Shown: positions 33,682-41,633 of the stretch, piece by piece | Numbering within the stretch: position 1 is the stretch's first letter | Layout of the letters: each line of letters opens with the position of its first letter | Assembly: GCF_031082405.1 (NCBI RefSeq) | Contig: NZ_JAVHJU010000036.1 | Span: 313,791-377,790, forward strand | From: Amycolatopsis sp. A133 | Lineage (GTDB): Bacteria > Actinomycetota > Actinomycetes > Mycobacteriales > Pseudonocardiaceae | Direction: 5' to 3' | Length of the DNA stretch: 64,000 nt | Program-made: the position numbers and the translations under genes | Notes under the pieces: generated by a model | What the model saw: the letters and a program-made list of their open reading frames with translations, nothing else | Database searches by the model: none | Told to the model about the DNA's origin: nothing

Positions 33682-34183
33682 CCGGCACCAAGTCCTTGAC
33701 CCGCACGAAACAGGGTTCGGCCTCGGTCACGACCGAGCCGTCCGGCGAGATCGCCCGCGCGTAGCAGACGACCACGCCGTGGCCCCAGTCCCGGTAGCCG
33801 AGCCGTCGGTAGAGGCGGGCGGCGTCGTGGTTGTCCGTCCGCACCGCCAGCGCGACCCGCTCGTGGCCCCGCTCGACGAGGAGGTGCTCGACCGCGCCGA
33901 CCAGTGCCTGGCCGACACCGAGGTTCCGCAGGTCCCGGCGGACCTCCAGGTGCGTGATCAGCGGGACGCGCGGCAGATGCCAGCGGATGGGCCGCTCCTC
34001 GGCCTCTTCCAGCCACAGGTACACGGCGCCCGCGGGCTGAAGGCCCAGCCAGGCGAGGAACAGCTCCCCGAGGCCTTTCCGCTGCCGCTCGAAGCGATCT
34101 TCGAAGAATTCGCGGTCACCGAGGGCTGCGGCGAACGATTTCAGGTCTGCGAAGCGGGCCGACCGTACGTAAGGCTCGGGCAT
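33626..34183 (-). CDS. GNAT-family N-acetyltransferase
   Basis: 185 residues from MPEPYVRSAR. The acetyl-CoA site is HLEVRRDLRNLGVGQALVGA (R/QxxGxG/A form), followed by RTDNHDAARLYRRLGYRDWG, the usual GNAT motif B. The C terminus, about 19 codons, lies over the 3' end of the glycosyltransferase gene on the other strand. The substrate is unknown. Confidence 0.88.
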   Translation of the reverse strand: MPEPYVRSARFADLKSFAAALGDREFFEDRFERQRKGLGELFLAWLGLQPAGAVYLWLEEAEERPIRWHLPRVPLITHLEVRRDLRNLGVGQALVGAVEHLLVERGHERVALAVRTDNHDAARLYRRLGYRDWGHGVVVCYARAISPDGSVVTEAEPCFVRVKDLVPVTPAPRTEARPIGASYPS

Positions 34184-34292
34184 CGGCAGTGACTCCTCTT
34201 CGCCTGGGCACCACACAGTGTGCCGGAGTGAGCCGGTCCTTGACCAGGTTGCCCGGGGCCGGACCGGCGTCACACCCTGCTTTCGTCGTGTC

Positions 34293-36281
34293 TCACGCCG
34301 TCGCAGCCAGGTCGTACACCGTTACACCGTCCACAGTGGAGGCCTCGTGGTGGGAAGCGACCCACTCGGCGATCTGCTGGGCCGCGTCCGAGCCGGTCGT
34401 GCCCTGCATCGTCATGCCTTCGCCGAGGAAGTAGTGGATCCGGCCCTGCGCCACGTACTGCTGGAACTGCGCCAACGTCGGGTACGGGTCCGTTCCGTTG
34501 AACCCGCCCACCGCCATCACCGGGGCTCCGCTCGCCAGCTGGTAGCCCGCCGCCGCGTTCGACAGCACCGTTGCCGCCGTCCAGGTGTAGCTGGATGCGT
34601 CCTGCCGGAGGAGGGCGGTGAGGGAAGCGCCCGGCGTTGTCGTGCTCAGCAGCGAACCCGGGCCGCCGCCGCGGCCGCCACCACCGAAGCCGGGGCCGCC
34701 GCCGGGTCCGCGGCCGCCGAAGCCCGACACCGGGCCGGCCGACGGGATGGCGCCGCTGTGGGACGTCGCCGCCGTGGCGAGCGTGTACGCGCCCGTGCCG
34801 GACACCAACACCACCAGGGCGAACGCCGCTGCGACCGATGCCGCCCAGCGGGTCAAGTGCGTGGCGAAGAACAGCGCCACCGCCGCCAGCAGGCCGCCGA
34901 CCAGCACCGCCGGGGCCAACCACGGCTGCCACGAGGAACCCAGCAGCAGGTACGCCGTGAGCGCCGTCAACGCCACTCCGCCGCTGAGCAGGCCGGACGC
35001 CGCCGGGTGCGCGCGCAGCCGCCACAGCTGGACGGCCGCCGTGCCGGCCAGTGCCGCCACCGCCGGGGCCAAGGCCACCGTGTAGTACGGGTGGATGATC
35101 CCGCCCATGTAGCTGAACACCAGCGCCGTCACCAGCAGCCAGCCGCCCCACAGCAGCAGGGCCGCGCGGGAGGCGTCCGTGCGCGGGGCCCGGCGGGTGA
35201 ACCACAGGCCCGCGCCCAGCGCCAGCAGCGCCGCCGGCAGCAGCCACGCGATACCGCCCGCCATTTCGCTGCCGAACAGGCGGGTCAGGCCCGTCGAGCC
35301 CCAGCCGCGTCCCGCGCCGCCGCCCACGCTGCCGACCTCGTCGCCGGTGATGCGGCCGAAGCCGTTGTAGCCGAACACCAGCTCCCACAGCGAGTTCGTC
35401 TGCGACCCGCCGATGTAGGGCCGCGAAGCCGCCGGCCAGAGCGCGACGACCACCAGGTACCAGCCCGCGGCGGCGACCGTCGCTCCGAGCGCGCCGAGCA
35501 GGTGCAGCAGCCGCTTGCCGAGCGACACCGGTGCCGCGACGACGTAAGCGAGAGCGAAGGCGGGCAACACCAGGAACGCCTGCAGCATCTTCGCCAGGAA
35601 CCCGAATCCGACCGCGACGCCGGCCAGCGCGAGCCAGCGCGGGCTCGCCTTCTCGCAAGCACGCACCACGCAGTACGCGCCCGCCACCAGCAGCAGGACG
35701 AGCAGCGCGTCCGGGTTGTTGAACCGGAACATCAGCGCCGCGGCGGGTGTCAGTGCCAGGATCAGACCCGCGACGAGCCCCGCCGTCGGGCCGGACGAGC
35801 GGCGGACGGTCGCGTGCAGCAACCAGACCGAGCCCACGCCCATCAGCGCCTGCGGTACCAGGATGCTCCACGCGTTGACGCCGAACAGCCGCGCCGACAG
35901 GCCCAGCACCCACAGCGCGGCCGGGGTCTTGTCGACGGTGATCGCGTTGGCCGCGTCGCTGGAACCGAAGAACAGCGCCTTCCAGCTCTGCGCTCCCGCC
36001 TGGGCGGCCGCGGAGTAGAAGGCGTTGGCCCATCCGGAAGCACCGAGATCCCACAGGTAGAGCACGGCGGTCCCGAGCAGGAGCACGGCAAGGGCCGGCC
36101 GGTGCCACGAACGGCGGGTGGGTACTGACGGGGTCACCACGGTTTCGCGTGCCGCGAGTGCGGCTTCTTCCCGGTGGTCCCCGGCCCGGGGCGAAGCCCC
36201 GGATGTCACGGCTTCTTTGCGGGGGCTCCGGGTGGCGGAGCCCCCGGCCCGGGGCGAAGCCCCGGATGTCACAGCGGTCAT
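34293..36281 (-). CDS. GT39 membrane glycosyltransferase, second YkcB-like paralogue
   Basis: 662 residues from the ATG 4 nt behind the histidine kinase stop. Residues about 1-40 are low-complexity and contain SGASPRAG twice, encoded by two exact 31-bp DNA repeats. The rest matches the GT39 at 25728-27575 in order: TVDKTPAALW in the first outer loop (Pro to Thr against the paralogue), FRFNNPDALLVLL, ASRPYIGGS, a Gly-rich loop and the C-terminal domain with MAVGGFNGTDP. It lacks its own GT2 partner and may use lipid sugar from the GT2 at 27575-28831. It is co-transcribed with the kinase. Confidence 0.87.
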   Translation of the reverse strand: MTAVTSGASPRAGGSATRSPRKEAVTSGASPRAGDHREEAALAARETVVTPSVPTRRSWHRPALAVLLLGTAVLYLWDLGASGWANAFYSAAAQAGAQSWKALFFGSSDAANAITVDKTPAALWVLGLSARLFGVNAWSILVPQALMGVGSVWLLHATVRRSSGPTAGLVAGLILALTPAAALMFRFNNPDALLVLLLVAGAYCVVRACEKASPRWLALAGVAVGFGFLAKMLQAFLVLPAFALAYVVAAPVSLGKRLLHLLGALGATVAAAGWYLVVVALWPAASRPYIGGSQTNSLWELVFGYNGFGRITGDEVGSVGGGAGRGWGSTGLTRLFGSEMAGGIAWLLPAALLALGAGLWFTRRAPRTDASRAALLLWGGWLLVTALVFSYMGGIIHPYYTVALAPAVAALAGTAAVQLWRLRAHPAASGLLSGGVALTALTAYLLLGSSWQPWLAPAVLVGGLLAAVALFFATHLTRWAASVAAAFALVVLVSGTGAYTLATAATSHSGAIPSAGPVSGFGGRGPGGGPGFGGGGRGGGPGSLLSTTTPGASLTALLRQDASSYTWTAATVLSNAAAGYQLASGAPVMAVGGFNGTDPYPTLAQFQQYVAQGRIHYFLGEGMTMQGTTGSDAAQQIAEWVASHHEASTVDGVTVYDLAATA
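36179..36272 (-). repeat. Two exact 31-bp hairpin repeats inside the GT39 N-terminal codons
   Basis: 36179-36209 and 36242-36272 are identical and 63 bp (21 codons) apart, so the frame is kept. Each contains ccggggcgaagccccgg, itself a stem-loop. Between them gggggctcc/ggagccccc (36221-36245) forms another hairpin. The unit resembles intergenic palindromic repeats rather than protein-driven coding sequence. Confidence 0.75.
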
Positions 36282-36285
36282 GATC

Positions 36286-37824
36286 TCAGCTTCCGGTGCC
36301 GAGCTGGGGCCGGGTTGTGCCGATGCTGTGCACCCGCTGTGCGGGCACGGCCACGGGCAGGCGCACCGCGAATTCCGTCCGCCCGGGCCGGCTGTGCACC
36401 TCGATCGAGCCGTGGTGGGCGACGACGACGGCGGAGGCGATCGCCATCCCGAGCCCGGTGCTGCCGGCGTGGCGGGAGCGCGACGAGTCGCCGCGGGCGA
36501 ACCGCTCGAAGACGTCCGGCAGCAGGTCGGCAGCGATGCCGGGGCCGTCGTCGGTCACCGTCAGCACGGCGCTGCGGGTGTCCTTCGTGCGGGCCAGCGC
36601 CGTCACCACCGTCGTGCCCGGCGGGGTGTGCGTGCGGGCGTTCGCCAGCAGGTTCGCCAGCACCTGGTGCAGGCGCTGGACGTCGCCGAACACGAGCACC
36701 GGCTCCGGCGGCAGCTCCAGCAGCCACCGGTGCCCGCGCCCGGCGACCCGGGCGTCGCCGACGGTGTCGGCGACCAGCCGGGTGAGGTCGACGTCGCGGA
36801 CGTCCAGCGGACGGCCCGCGTCGAGCCGGGCGAGCAGCAGCAGGTCCTCGACCAGCGCCGTCATCCGGACGGCCTCGGACTGGATCCGGCCCATCGAGTG
36901 CGCCACGTCCGGCGGCACCAGCGCGCTGCCGCGGGCGGCCAGCTCGGCGTACCCGCGGATCGCGGCCAGCGGGGTCCGCAGCTCGTGGCTGGCGTCGGCG
37001 ACGAACTGCCGGACCCGGATTTCGCTGTCGTGGCGCGCTTCCAGTGCCTGCGCGACGTGGCCGAGCATCAGGTTCAGCGCCGAGCCGACCTGGCCGACCT
37101 CGGTCCGCGGGTCGGTGTCGGCCTCCGGCACCCGGATGGACAGCGCCACCTGGCCGCGGTCGAGCGGCAGCTCGGTGACGCGGCCGGCGGTGGCCGCGAC
37201 GCGCTCGAGCGGGCGCAGCGTGCGGCGGACCGCGAACGCGCCCAGGACGGCCGCGCCGAGCACCCCCGCGGCGGCGACGCCGAACAGGATCAGCCCGACG
37301 GTGAGCAGCGTGTCGGTGACCGGCTTCATCGGCAGGCCGGTGACCACGACGTCGGACGTCCCGGCGACCGGCAGCGCCATCAGGCGGTACTCGCCGAGGT
37401 CGGCGAACGACACGGTGTGCGGCTTGCCGTCGGCGGGCACCGAGAGCAGGACGGCCTGCTGGTCCGCGGTGAGGTTCAGCCGGCCGCCGTGCTCGGAGAT
37501 GCTGTCGTCGCGCACGAGCTGCCGGCCCGAGAAGGTGCCGCTCACCGTGCCGACGTTCTGCCCGAGCGGGTGCTGGCCCAGGTTTTCCGGTGGCGGGCCG
37601 CCGTTCGGCGGCTGGGCGTTGCTCGCGAAGACGAGCGAGCGGTTCGCCGCGGCCGACAGCTGCTGGTCGACCTGGCGGGTGAGGAACACGTCGAGCGCGA
37701 ACTCGCTGACCACCCCGACGATCAGGCACACCACGGTGAGCAGCACGACCATCGAGCCGGTCAGTTTCGCGCGCAGCGAAAGCCGCCCCCGGCGGGGGCG
37801 GGGCGAGGTGGTTCGCGCGGCCAT
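36286..37824 (-). CDS. Membrane sensor histidine kinase without adjacent response regulator
   Basis: 512 residues. TM1 is about 22-46, an outer domain follows (about 47-172), TM2 is about 173-198, then HAMP, the dimerisation helix with His280 (ASHELRTPLAAI) and the ATPase (N box LLANARTH, DDGPGI, GSTGLGMAIA). This matches PhoR/MtrB/BaeS-type kinases paired with OmpR-family regulators. The start is the ATG at 37824 with only a weak ribosome site. No response regulator gene lies within the window, which is unusual. CACAG repeats at 11-bp phase in front of it suggest its own regulon includes this gene. Confidence 0.92.
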   Translation of the reverse strand: MAARTTSPRPRRGRLSLRAKLTGSMVVLLTVVCLIVGVVSEFALDVFLTRQVDQQLSAAANRSLVFASNAQPPNGGPPPENLGQHPLGQNVGTVSGTFSGRQLVRDDSISEHGGRLNLTADQQAVLLSVPADGKPHTVSFADLGEYRLMALPVAGTSDVVVTGLPMKPVTDTLLTVGLILFGVAAAGVLGAAVLGAFAVRRTLRPLERVAATAGRVTELPLDRGQVALSIRVPEADTDPRTEVGQVGSALNLMLGHVAQALEARHDSEIRVRQFVADASHELRTPLAAIRGYAELAARGSALVPPDVAHSMGRIQSEAVRMTALVEDLLLLARLDAGRPLDVRDVDLTRLVADTVGDARVAGRGHRWLLELPPEPVLVFGDVQRLHQVLANLLANARTHTPPGTTVVTALARTKDTRSAVLTVTDDGPGIAADLLPDVFERFARGDSSRSRHAGSTGLGMAIASAVVVAHHGSIEVHSRPGRTEFAVRLPVAVPAQRVHSIGTTRPQLGTGS

Positions 37825-37846
37825 GGATCCAGCGTCCGTCCGCGCC

Positions 37847-37949
37847 GTGTGTGCGGGTTGTGTGCTGCCTGTGAGGCGGCTGTGGGGTGACCGGCCCGCG
37901 CTTCCGCCGGTCACAGGAACGGCTGACGGCAGGCACAGTCCGCACACAG
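37847..37949. promoter_or_regulatory. Two PhoP-like box arrays in the kinase/DUF5666 divergent region
   Basis: tgtg occurs at 37848, 37859, 37870 and 37881, each 11 bp apart, facing the kinase. cacag occurs at 37912, 37934 and 37945 (22 and 11 bp apart; a degenerate ctgac fills 37923), facing the DUF5666-like gene. In each arm the repeats read CACAG along the coding strand of the gene served. This matches the 11-bp direct repeats bound by OmpR-family regulators and the array at 28863-28894. Confidence 0.65.
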
Positions 37950-38000
37950 CGGCCGGCTCCACCGTGGATCGCACCGAAGGATCTCGTTGAGGAGCAAGAC

Positions 38001-38555
38001 ATGACCACACCGCAGGCACCGTCCACTCCGGACCAGACGTGGGGCGCCGCGCCCGCACCGGGCACGCCACCGCGCCCGGCCCGGTCCCCGGGCAGGAAGA
38101 TCGCGGCGGGCGCCGTCGCGGCGGTGATCGTGGCCGGCGGGGGAGCGGCGATCTGGGCCGCATCGTCGTCGTCGGCGGCCACCGACGCCCAGGCCGGCCC
38201 GGGCGGCATGCCGGGCGGCGCGGGCGCCTTGGGTTCGGCGCTGCACGGCGAGTACGTGTCGTCCGACGGCAACGGCGGTTACGTCACGAAGATCATGCAG
38301 ACGGGCGAGGTGACGGAGCTGAGTGCGACGTCGCTGACCGCGAAGAGCGACGACGGCTTTTCGAAGACGTACACGATCACGTCGGACCAGGCGACCGGCC
38401 TGGCGACGGGCGACACGGTCACGGTGGTGGCCACGGAGTCCGGCAGCACGGCAACGGCGACGTCGGTGACCGACGGCGAGTCGGGCGGCCAAGGCCGGCC
38501 GCCGGGCAGCGGCCAGGGAACACCACCCTCGGGAGCCCCGACCCAGACCGGCTGA
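38001..38555 (+). CDS. DUF5666-like membrane-anchored or secreted protein
   Basis: 184 residues; the ATG follows GAGGAG. A cytoplasmic Pro-rich tail (1-30), one membrane helix (about 33-53; IAAGAVAAVIVAGGGAAIWA), a Gly/Met-rich linker and a small beta domain (about 75-160; VTELSATSLTAKSDDG, TYTITSDQATG) with a Gly/Pro/Gln-rich tail. The beta part resembles DUF5666. It is divergent from the kinase and carries its own phased CACAG boxes, so it is probably a target of the same signal. Confidence 0.75.
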   Translation: MTTPQAPSTPDQTWGAAPAPGTPPRPARSPGRKIAAGAVAAVIVAGGGAAIWAASSSSAATDAQAGPGGMPGGAGALGSALHGEYVSSDGNGGYVTKIMQTGEVTELSATSLTAKSDDGFSKTYTITSDQATGLATGDTVTVVATESGSTATATSVTDGESGGQGRPPGSGQGTPPSGAPTQTG

Positions 38556-38567
38556 CCCCGGCTCCCA

Positions 38568-38654
38568 AGCGCCCCAATGTGGCGTTGGGTGCGTTGGACG
38601 CACCGAACGCGGCGTTGGGTGCGTTGGACGCAACCAACGCCACATTGGGGCGCT
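38568..38654. terminator. 21-bp perfect hairpin with repeated loop, bidirectional terminator
   Basis: Arms 38568-38588 and 38634-38654 are perfect complements. The 45-nt loop holds two copies of gcgttgggtgcgttggacgc. It lies between the convergent ends of the DUF5666-like gene and the desaturase fusion. It shares ccacattg/caatgtgg with the hairpin at 4117-4159. Confidence 0.85.
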
Positions 38655-38666
38655 CTGGGCCGGGGG

Positions 38667-40775
38667 TCAGCGGCGGTCGTAGTCGACCGTCACCTCCGGG
38701 GTCGTCGCGCGGGAGCGGCACGTCAGGATCCGGCTCGCCGCGACGTCGTCCTCCGTCAGCGCGTACCGGACGTCCATGTCGACCTGGCCGTGCCGCAGCG
38801 TCGCCCGGCACGTTCCACACGCGCCGCCCGTGCACGAGTACGGCACTTCGAGCCCGGCCCGCAACGCCGCGTCCAGGACCGTCTCGCCGGCTTCGGCCGC
38901 GACGCACGTCGTCGTGCCGCCCAGCGTCACCGCCACCTTCGCCGCCGTGCCCGCCGGGTCGCGCGGGGGTGCCGCGCCGCGGAACAGTTCGAAGTGGACG
39001 TTCTCCTCCGGGACGTCCGCGTCGGCCAGGGTGCGGCGGGCCACCTCCAGCAGGCCACGCGGCGCGCACAGGAACCACTCGTCGACCTTCGCCGGGTGCA
39101 GCCGGTTCTGCAGCAGCGCGCGCAGCCGCGTCCCGTCGAGCCGGCCGCGCTGGTAGCGCTCGTGGGAGATGGCGAGCGCCTCGCCGATCGTGTCGAAGTG
39201 CCGCGGCCGGTGCGCGTGCAGGTCCGGGTCGCGCTCGTCGGTGCGGTAGTGGACGACGTGCAGCCGCCCGCCGAACCCCTCGGCGAGCGCGCTCAGCTCC
39301 GCCGCGAACAACGTCGTCGCGCCCGACGTGTTGACGTACAGCAGCGTCGCCCGGCTGTGCGGCTCCGCGGTGAGCGTGCTGACCAGGATGGACAGCACCG
39401 GCGTGATACCGCTGCCGGCGGCCAGCGCCACGTAGTGCGCGGTCCGCGCCGGATCCGGGGTGTGCGTGAACGCGCCGGAGGGCGGCAGCACGTCGAGGAC
39501 GTCGCCCTCGGCCAGCGTCGTGGTCGCGAAGCCGGAGAACGCCCCGCCCGGACGCCGCTTCACCGCGATCCGCAGCCGGCCCGAATCCGACGGCGCGCAG
39601 ATCGAGTACGTCCGCCGCACCGGGTGGCCGTCGACCACCGCGCGGACCGCCACGTGCTGGCCCGGGGTGAACCGGAACTCCGCCGCCAGGTGCGGCGGGA
39701 CGTCGAAGGTGATCGCGACGGCGTCGGCGGTCAGCGGCCGGGCTTCCCGCACCCGCAGCCGGTGGAACCGGCTCGGCCAGAGCGGCGGCGGCTCGGGGCC
39801 GGGCTCCTGGTCGCCGAGGTCGTCGGCCAGCCGCCGCCACGCGCGGTACTCCGCCGGGGTCAGCTCCCGGCCCCACGCCGTGATGATCGGGACGTCGCGG
39901 GCCAGGTACGCGTCCCGGTTGTCCCGCCACGCCCGCAGGTAGCGGTAGAACGGCACGGCGGGGTGGAGGTGGTGGACCAGGTGGTAGTTCTGGAACAGCA
40001 TCATCGGCGTCATCAGCCACTCGAGCCCCACCCGCACCCGCGTGGTGCCGAACTTGTCCCGCGGCTTCGCGGCCGGCAGGCCGTGGTGCGGCAGCCAGTC
40101 GAACCACCACGCCAGCACGGCCAGCCCGATCCGCTGCGGCAGCAGGTACCCCAGCAGCAGCTCCCGGCCGTGACCGCAGGCGATCAGCGTCGCGGCCGCG
40201 ACGAACGCCAGCGACAGCGCCACGATCGTCTCCGCCCGCTCCGGGGCCGGCCGGGTGCGCACGCGGGCGGTGTAGAAGCGCGCGTACCAGCAGTCGATGG
40301 TGAGCCAGCGGAACGGCAGCGACCACCAGGCTCCCTGCGACGTCCATGCGTCGGGATCCGTGTGGGAGTCCGCATTCGTGTTGCGGTGGTGTTCACTGTG
40401 GATGAACCGGAGCAGCGGGAACGCCGCGTACGCCGCGACGAACGGCATCGCCAGCCGGCCGAGCACCTCGTTGACCCATGTCAGCTTCCCTGCGGCGTGG
40501 TGGGCCGATTCGTGCACCACGGTGAACATCGTGAAGGTGACGATCGCGTGCAGCGGCACGGTGTACACCGGCGGCGCGATGCCGGCCAGCAGCAGCCAGG
40601 TCGCCGTGGCCCACAGCGCGGCGCCGCCGGTGAACAGCAGGAGGGTCGGCACCGAGAGGCGGGGCAGCGGGATGCGGGGCGAGGGCACCGAGCGCGGGGC
40701 CGGCACGCCGGTCGCGGGCGACGGTGCCGCTCCGGACGTCCGGGAGCCGCGCGGCGGGGTATCGACGACGGGCAT
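38667..40775 (-). CDS. Fatty-acid desaturase/hydroxylase fused to ferredoxin reductase and 2Fe-2S ferredoxin
   Basis: 702 residues, a self-sufficient membrane oxygenase in one chain. The diiron part (about 40-310) has hydrophobic segments and three His boxes: HESAHH, HSEHHRNTN and HLVHHLHP. A ferredoxin-reductase part follows (about 345-600) with RTYSICA for FAD and LAAGSGITP for NAD(P). A plant-type 2Fe-2S domain ends the chain (about 615-700; CTGGACGTC and a last Cys in LTCRS). The His-box style is close to both acyl desaturases and carotenoid hydroxylases, so the lipid substrate is open. It is divergent from a TetR gene that probably controls it. Confidence 0.88.
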   Translation of the reverse strand: MPVVDTPPRGSRTSGAAPSPATGVPAPRSVPSPRIPLPRLSVPTLLLFTGGAALWATATWLLLAGIAPPVYTVPLHAIVTFTMFTVVHESAHHAAGKLTWVNEVLGRLAMPFVAAYAAFPLLRFIHSEHHRNTNADSHTDPDAWTSQGAWWSLPFRWLTIDCWYARFYTARVRTRPAPERAETIVALSLAFVAAATLIACGHGRELLLGYLLPQRIGLAVLAWWFDWLPHHGLPAAKPRDKFGTTRVRVGLEWLMTPMMLFQNYHLVHHLHPAVPFYRYLRAWRDNRDAYLARDVPIITAWGRELTPAEYRAWRRLADDLGDQEPGPEPPPLWPSRFHRLRVREARPLTADAVAITFDVPPHLAAEFRFTPGQHVAVRAVVDGHPVRRTYSICAPSDSGRLRIAVKRRPGGAFSGFATTTLAEGDVLDVLPPSGAFTHTPDPARTAHYVALAAGSGITPVLSILVSTLTAEPHSRATLLYVNTSGATTLFAAELSALAEGFGGRLHVVHYRTDERDPDLHAHRPRHFDTIGEALAISHERYQRGRLDGTRLRALLQNRLHPAKVDEWFLCAPRGLLEVARRTLADADVPEENVHFELFRGAAPPRDPAGTAAKVAVTLGGTTTCVAAEAGETVLDAALRAGLEVPYSCTGGACGTCRATLRHGQVDMDVRYALTEDDVAASRILTCRSRATTPEVTVDYDRR

Positions 40776-40913
40776 CGAGCGGTCTCCTCGGTCGAGAAGC
40801 TCCTGGCGAGGCGGGAGTCACCGTAGACAACCCGCCGGGCTTTGTAAACGTTGCGCCACGCTTCGAAAAAAGGTCCCGGCCAGCAGAACGCAAGCGCTGG
40901 GTAAGCTGCCCAT

Positions 40914-41504
40914 GTGAAGGCCGTCACCCACCCCGCCCCGGCGCGCACCCGGGACCGGCTGCTGGACGCGGCCGCCGATCTCATCGCCGTCGACGGCTGG
41001 ACCGCGGTGACGATGGGCAAGCTGGCCGCGCACGTCGGCGTCAGCAGGCAGACCGTCTACAACGAACTCGGCTCCAAGGCCGAACTGGCCGAGGCGCTGG
41101 TGCTGCGCGAAACCGAGCGCTTCGCCGAACGCGTGGCCGAGGTCGTCGCCGCCCACCCCGGCCGCCCGGTCGACGGCGTCACCGCGGCGTTCCACCGGAC
41201 CCTCGAAGCCGCCAGGGCCAACCCGCTGCTGCTGCTCGCGCTCGGGTGCCCGAAGGGTGGCCGCGACGATTTCCTCCCGCTGCTCACCACCCGCCCCGAG
41301 GGCGTGCTCGAGCGCTCGGTCGACACCGTGGCGGCCCTGTGCGCGCGGTGCTACCCGGAGGCCGGGCTGACCCCTTCGGAGTGGACGGTCGCCGTCGAGA
41401 CCTTCGTCCGGCTGCTGCTCTCCCACCTGGTTCAGCCCACCGGGTCGGTGGCGCACGCGAGCGGCCAGATGCGCTGGGTGATCGGCCGGATGCTAGGCCG
41501 GTGA
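40914..41504 (+). CDS. TetR/AcrR-family regulator, likely of the desaturase fusion
   Basis: 196 residues from a GTG. HTH about 12-58 (LLDAAADLIAVDGWTAVTMG, then VSRQTVYNELGSKAELA). The C-terminal domain includes GCPKGGRDDFLPLLTTRPEG. It is divergent from the desaturase fusion with 138 nt between. Fatty-acid-responsive TetR proteins commonly control desaturases in this arrangement. I saw only an imperfect gtagacaa/tttgtaaac pair as operator candidate. Confidence 0.88.
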   Translation: MKAVTHPAPARTRDRLLDAAADLIAVDGWTAVTMGKLAAHVGVSRQTVYNELGSKAELAEALVLRETERFAERVAEVVAAHPGRPVDGVTAAFHRTLEAARANPLLLLALGCPKGGRDDFLPLLTTRPEGVLERSVDTVAALCARCYPEAGLTPSEWTVAVETFVRLLLSHLVQPTGSVAHASGQMRWVIGRMLGR

Positions 41505-41546
41505 CCTCGCAGGTGGCCCCCGGCCCGGTGGCGCGGGCCACTGGCC

Positions 41547-41552
41547 TAGACT
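41547..41552 (+). promoter_or_regulatory. Probable -10 of the tig promoter
   Basis: TAGACT lies 82 nt before the TTG start, the same hexamer as in front of valS. No clear -35 is seen. Confidence 0.35.
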
Positions 41553-41633
41553 CGGACGTCCCGGCCTGCACGTGGGGCGGGGCCATTTCCGCAGGATTGT
41601 CCACCACAATCGTTACCGCTCGAGGAGAAGACC

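Noticed and set aside
40800..40860. gtagacaa/tttgtaaac pair as TetR operator before the desaturase fusion
   Set aside because: Arms match only partly and the spacer is long; not strong enough for a feature.
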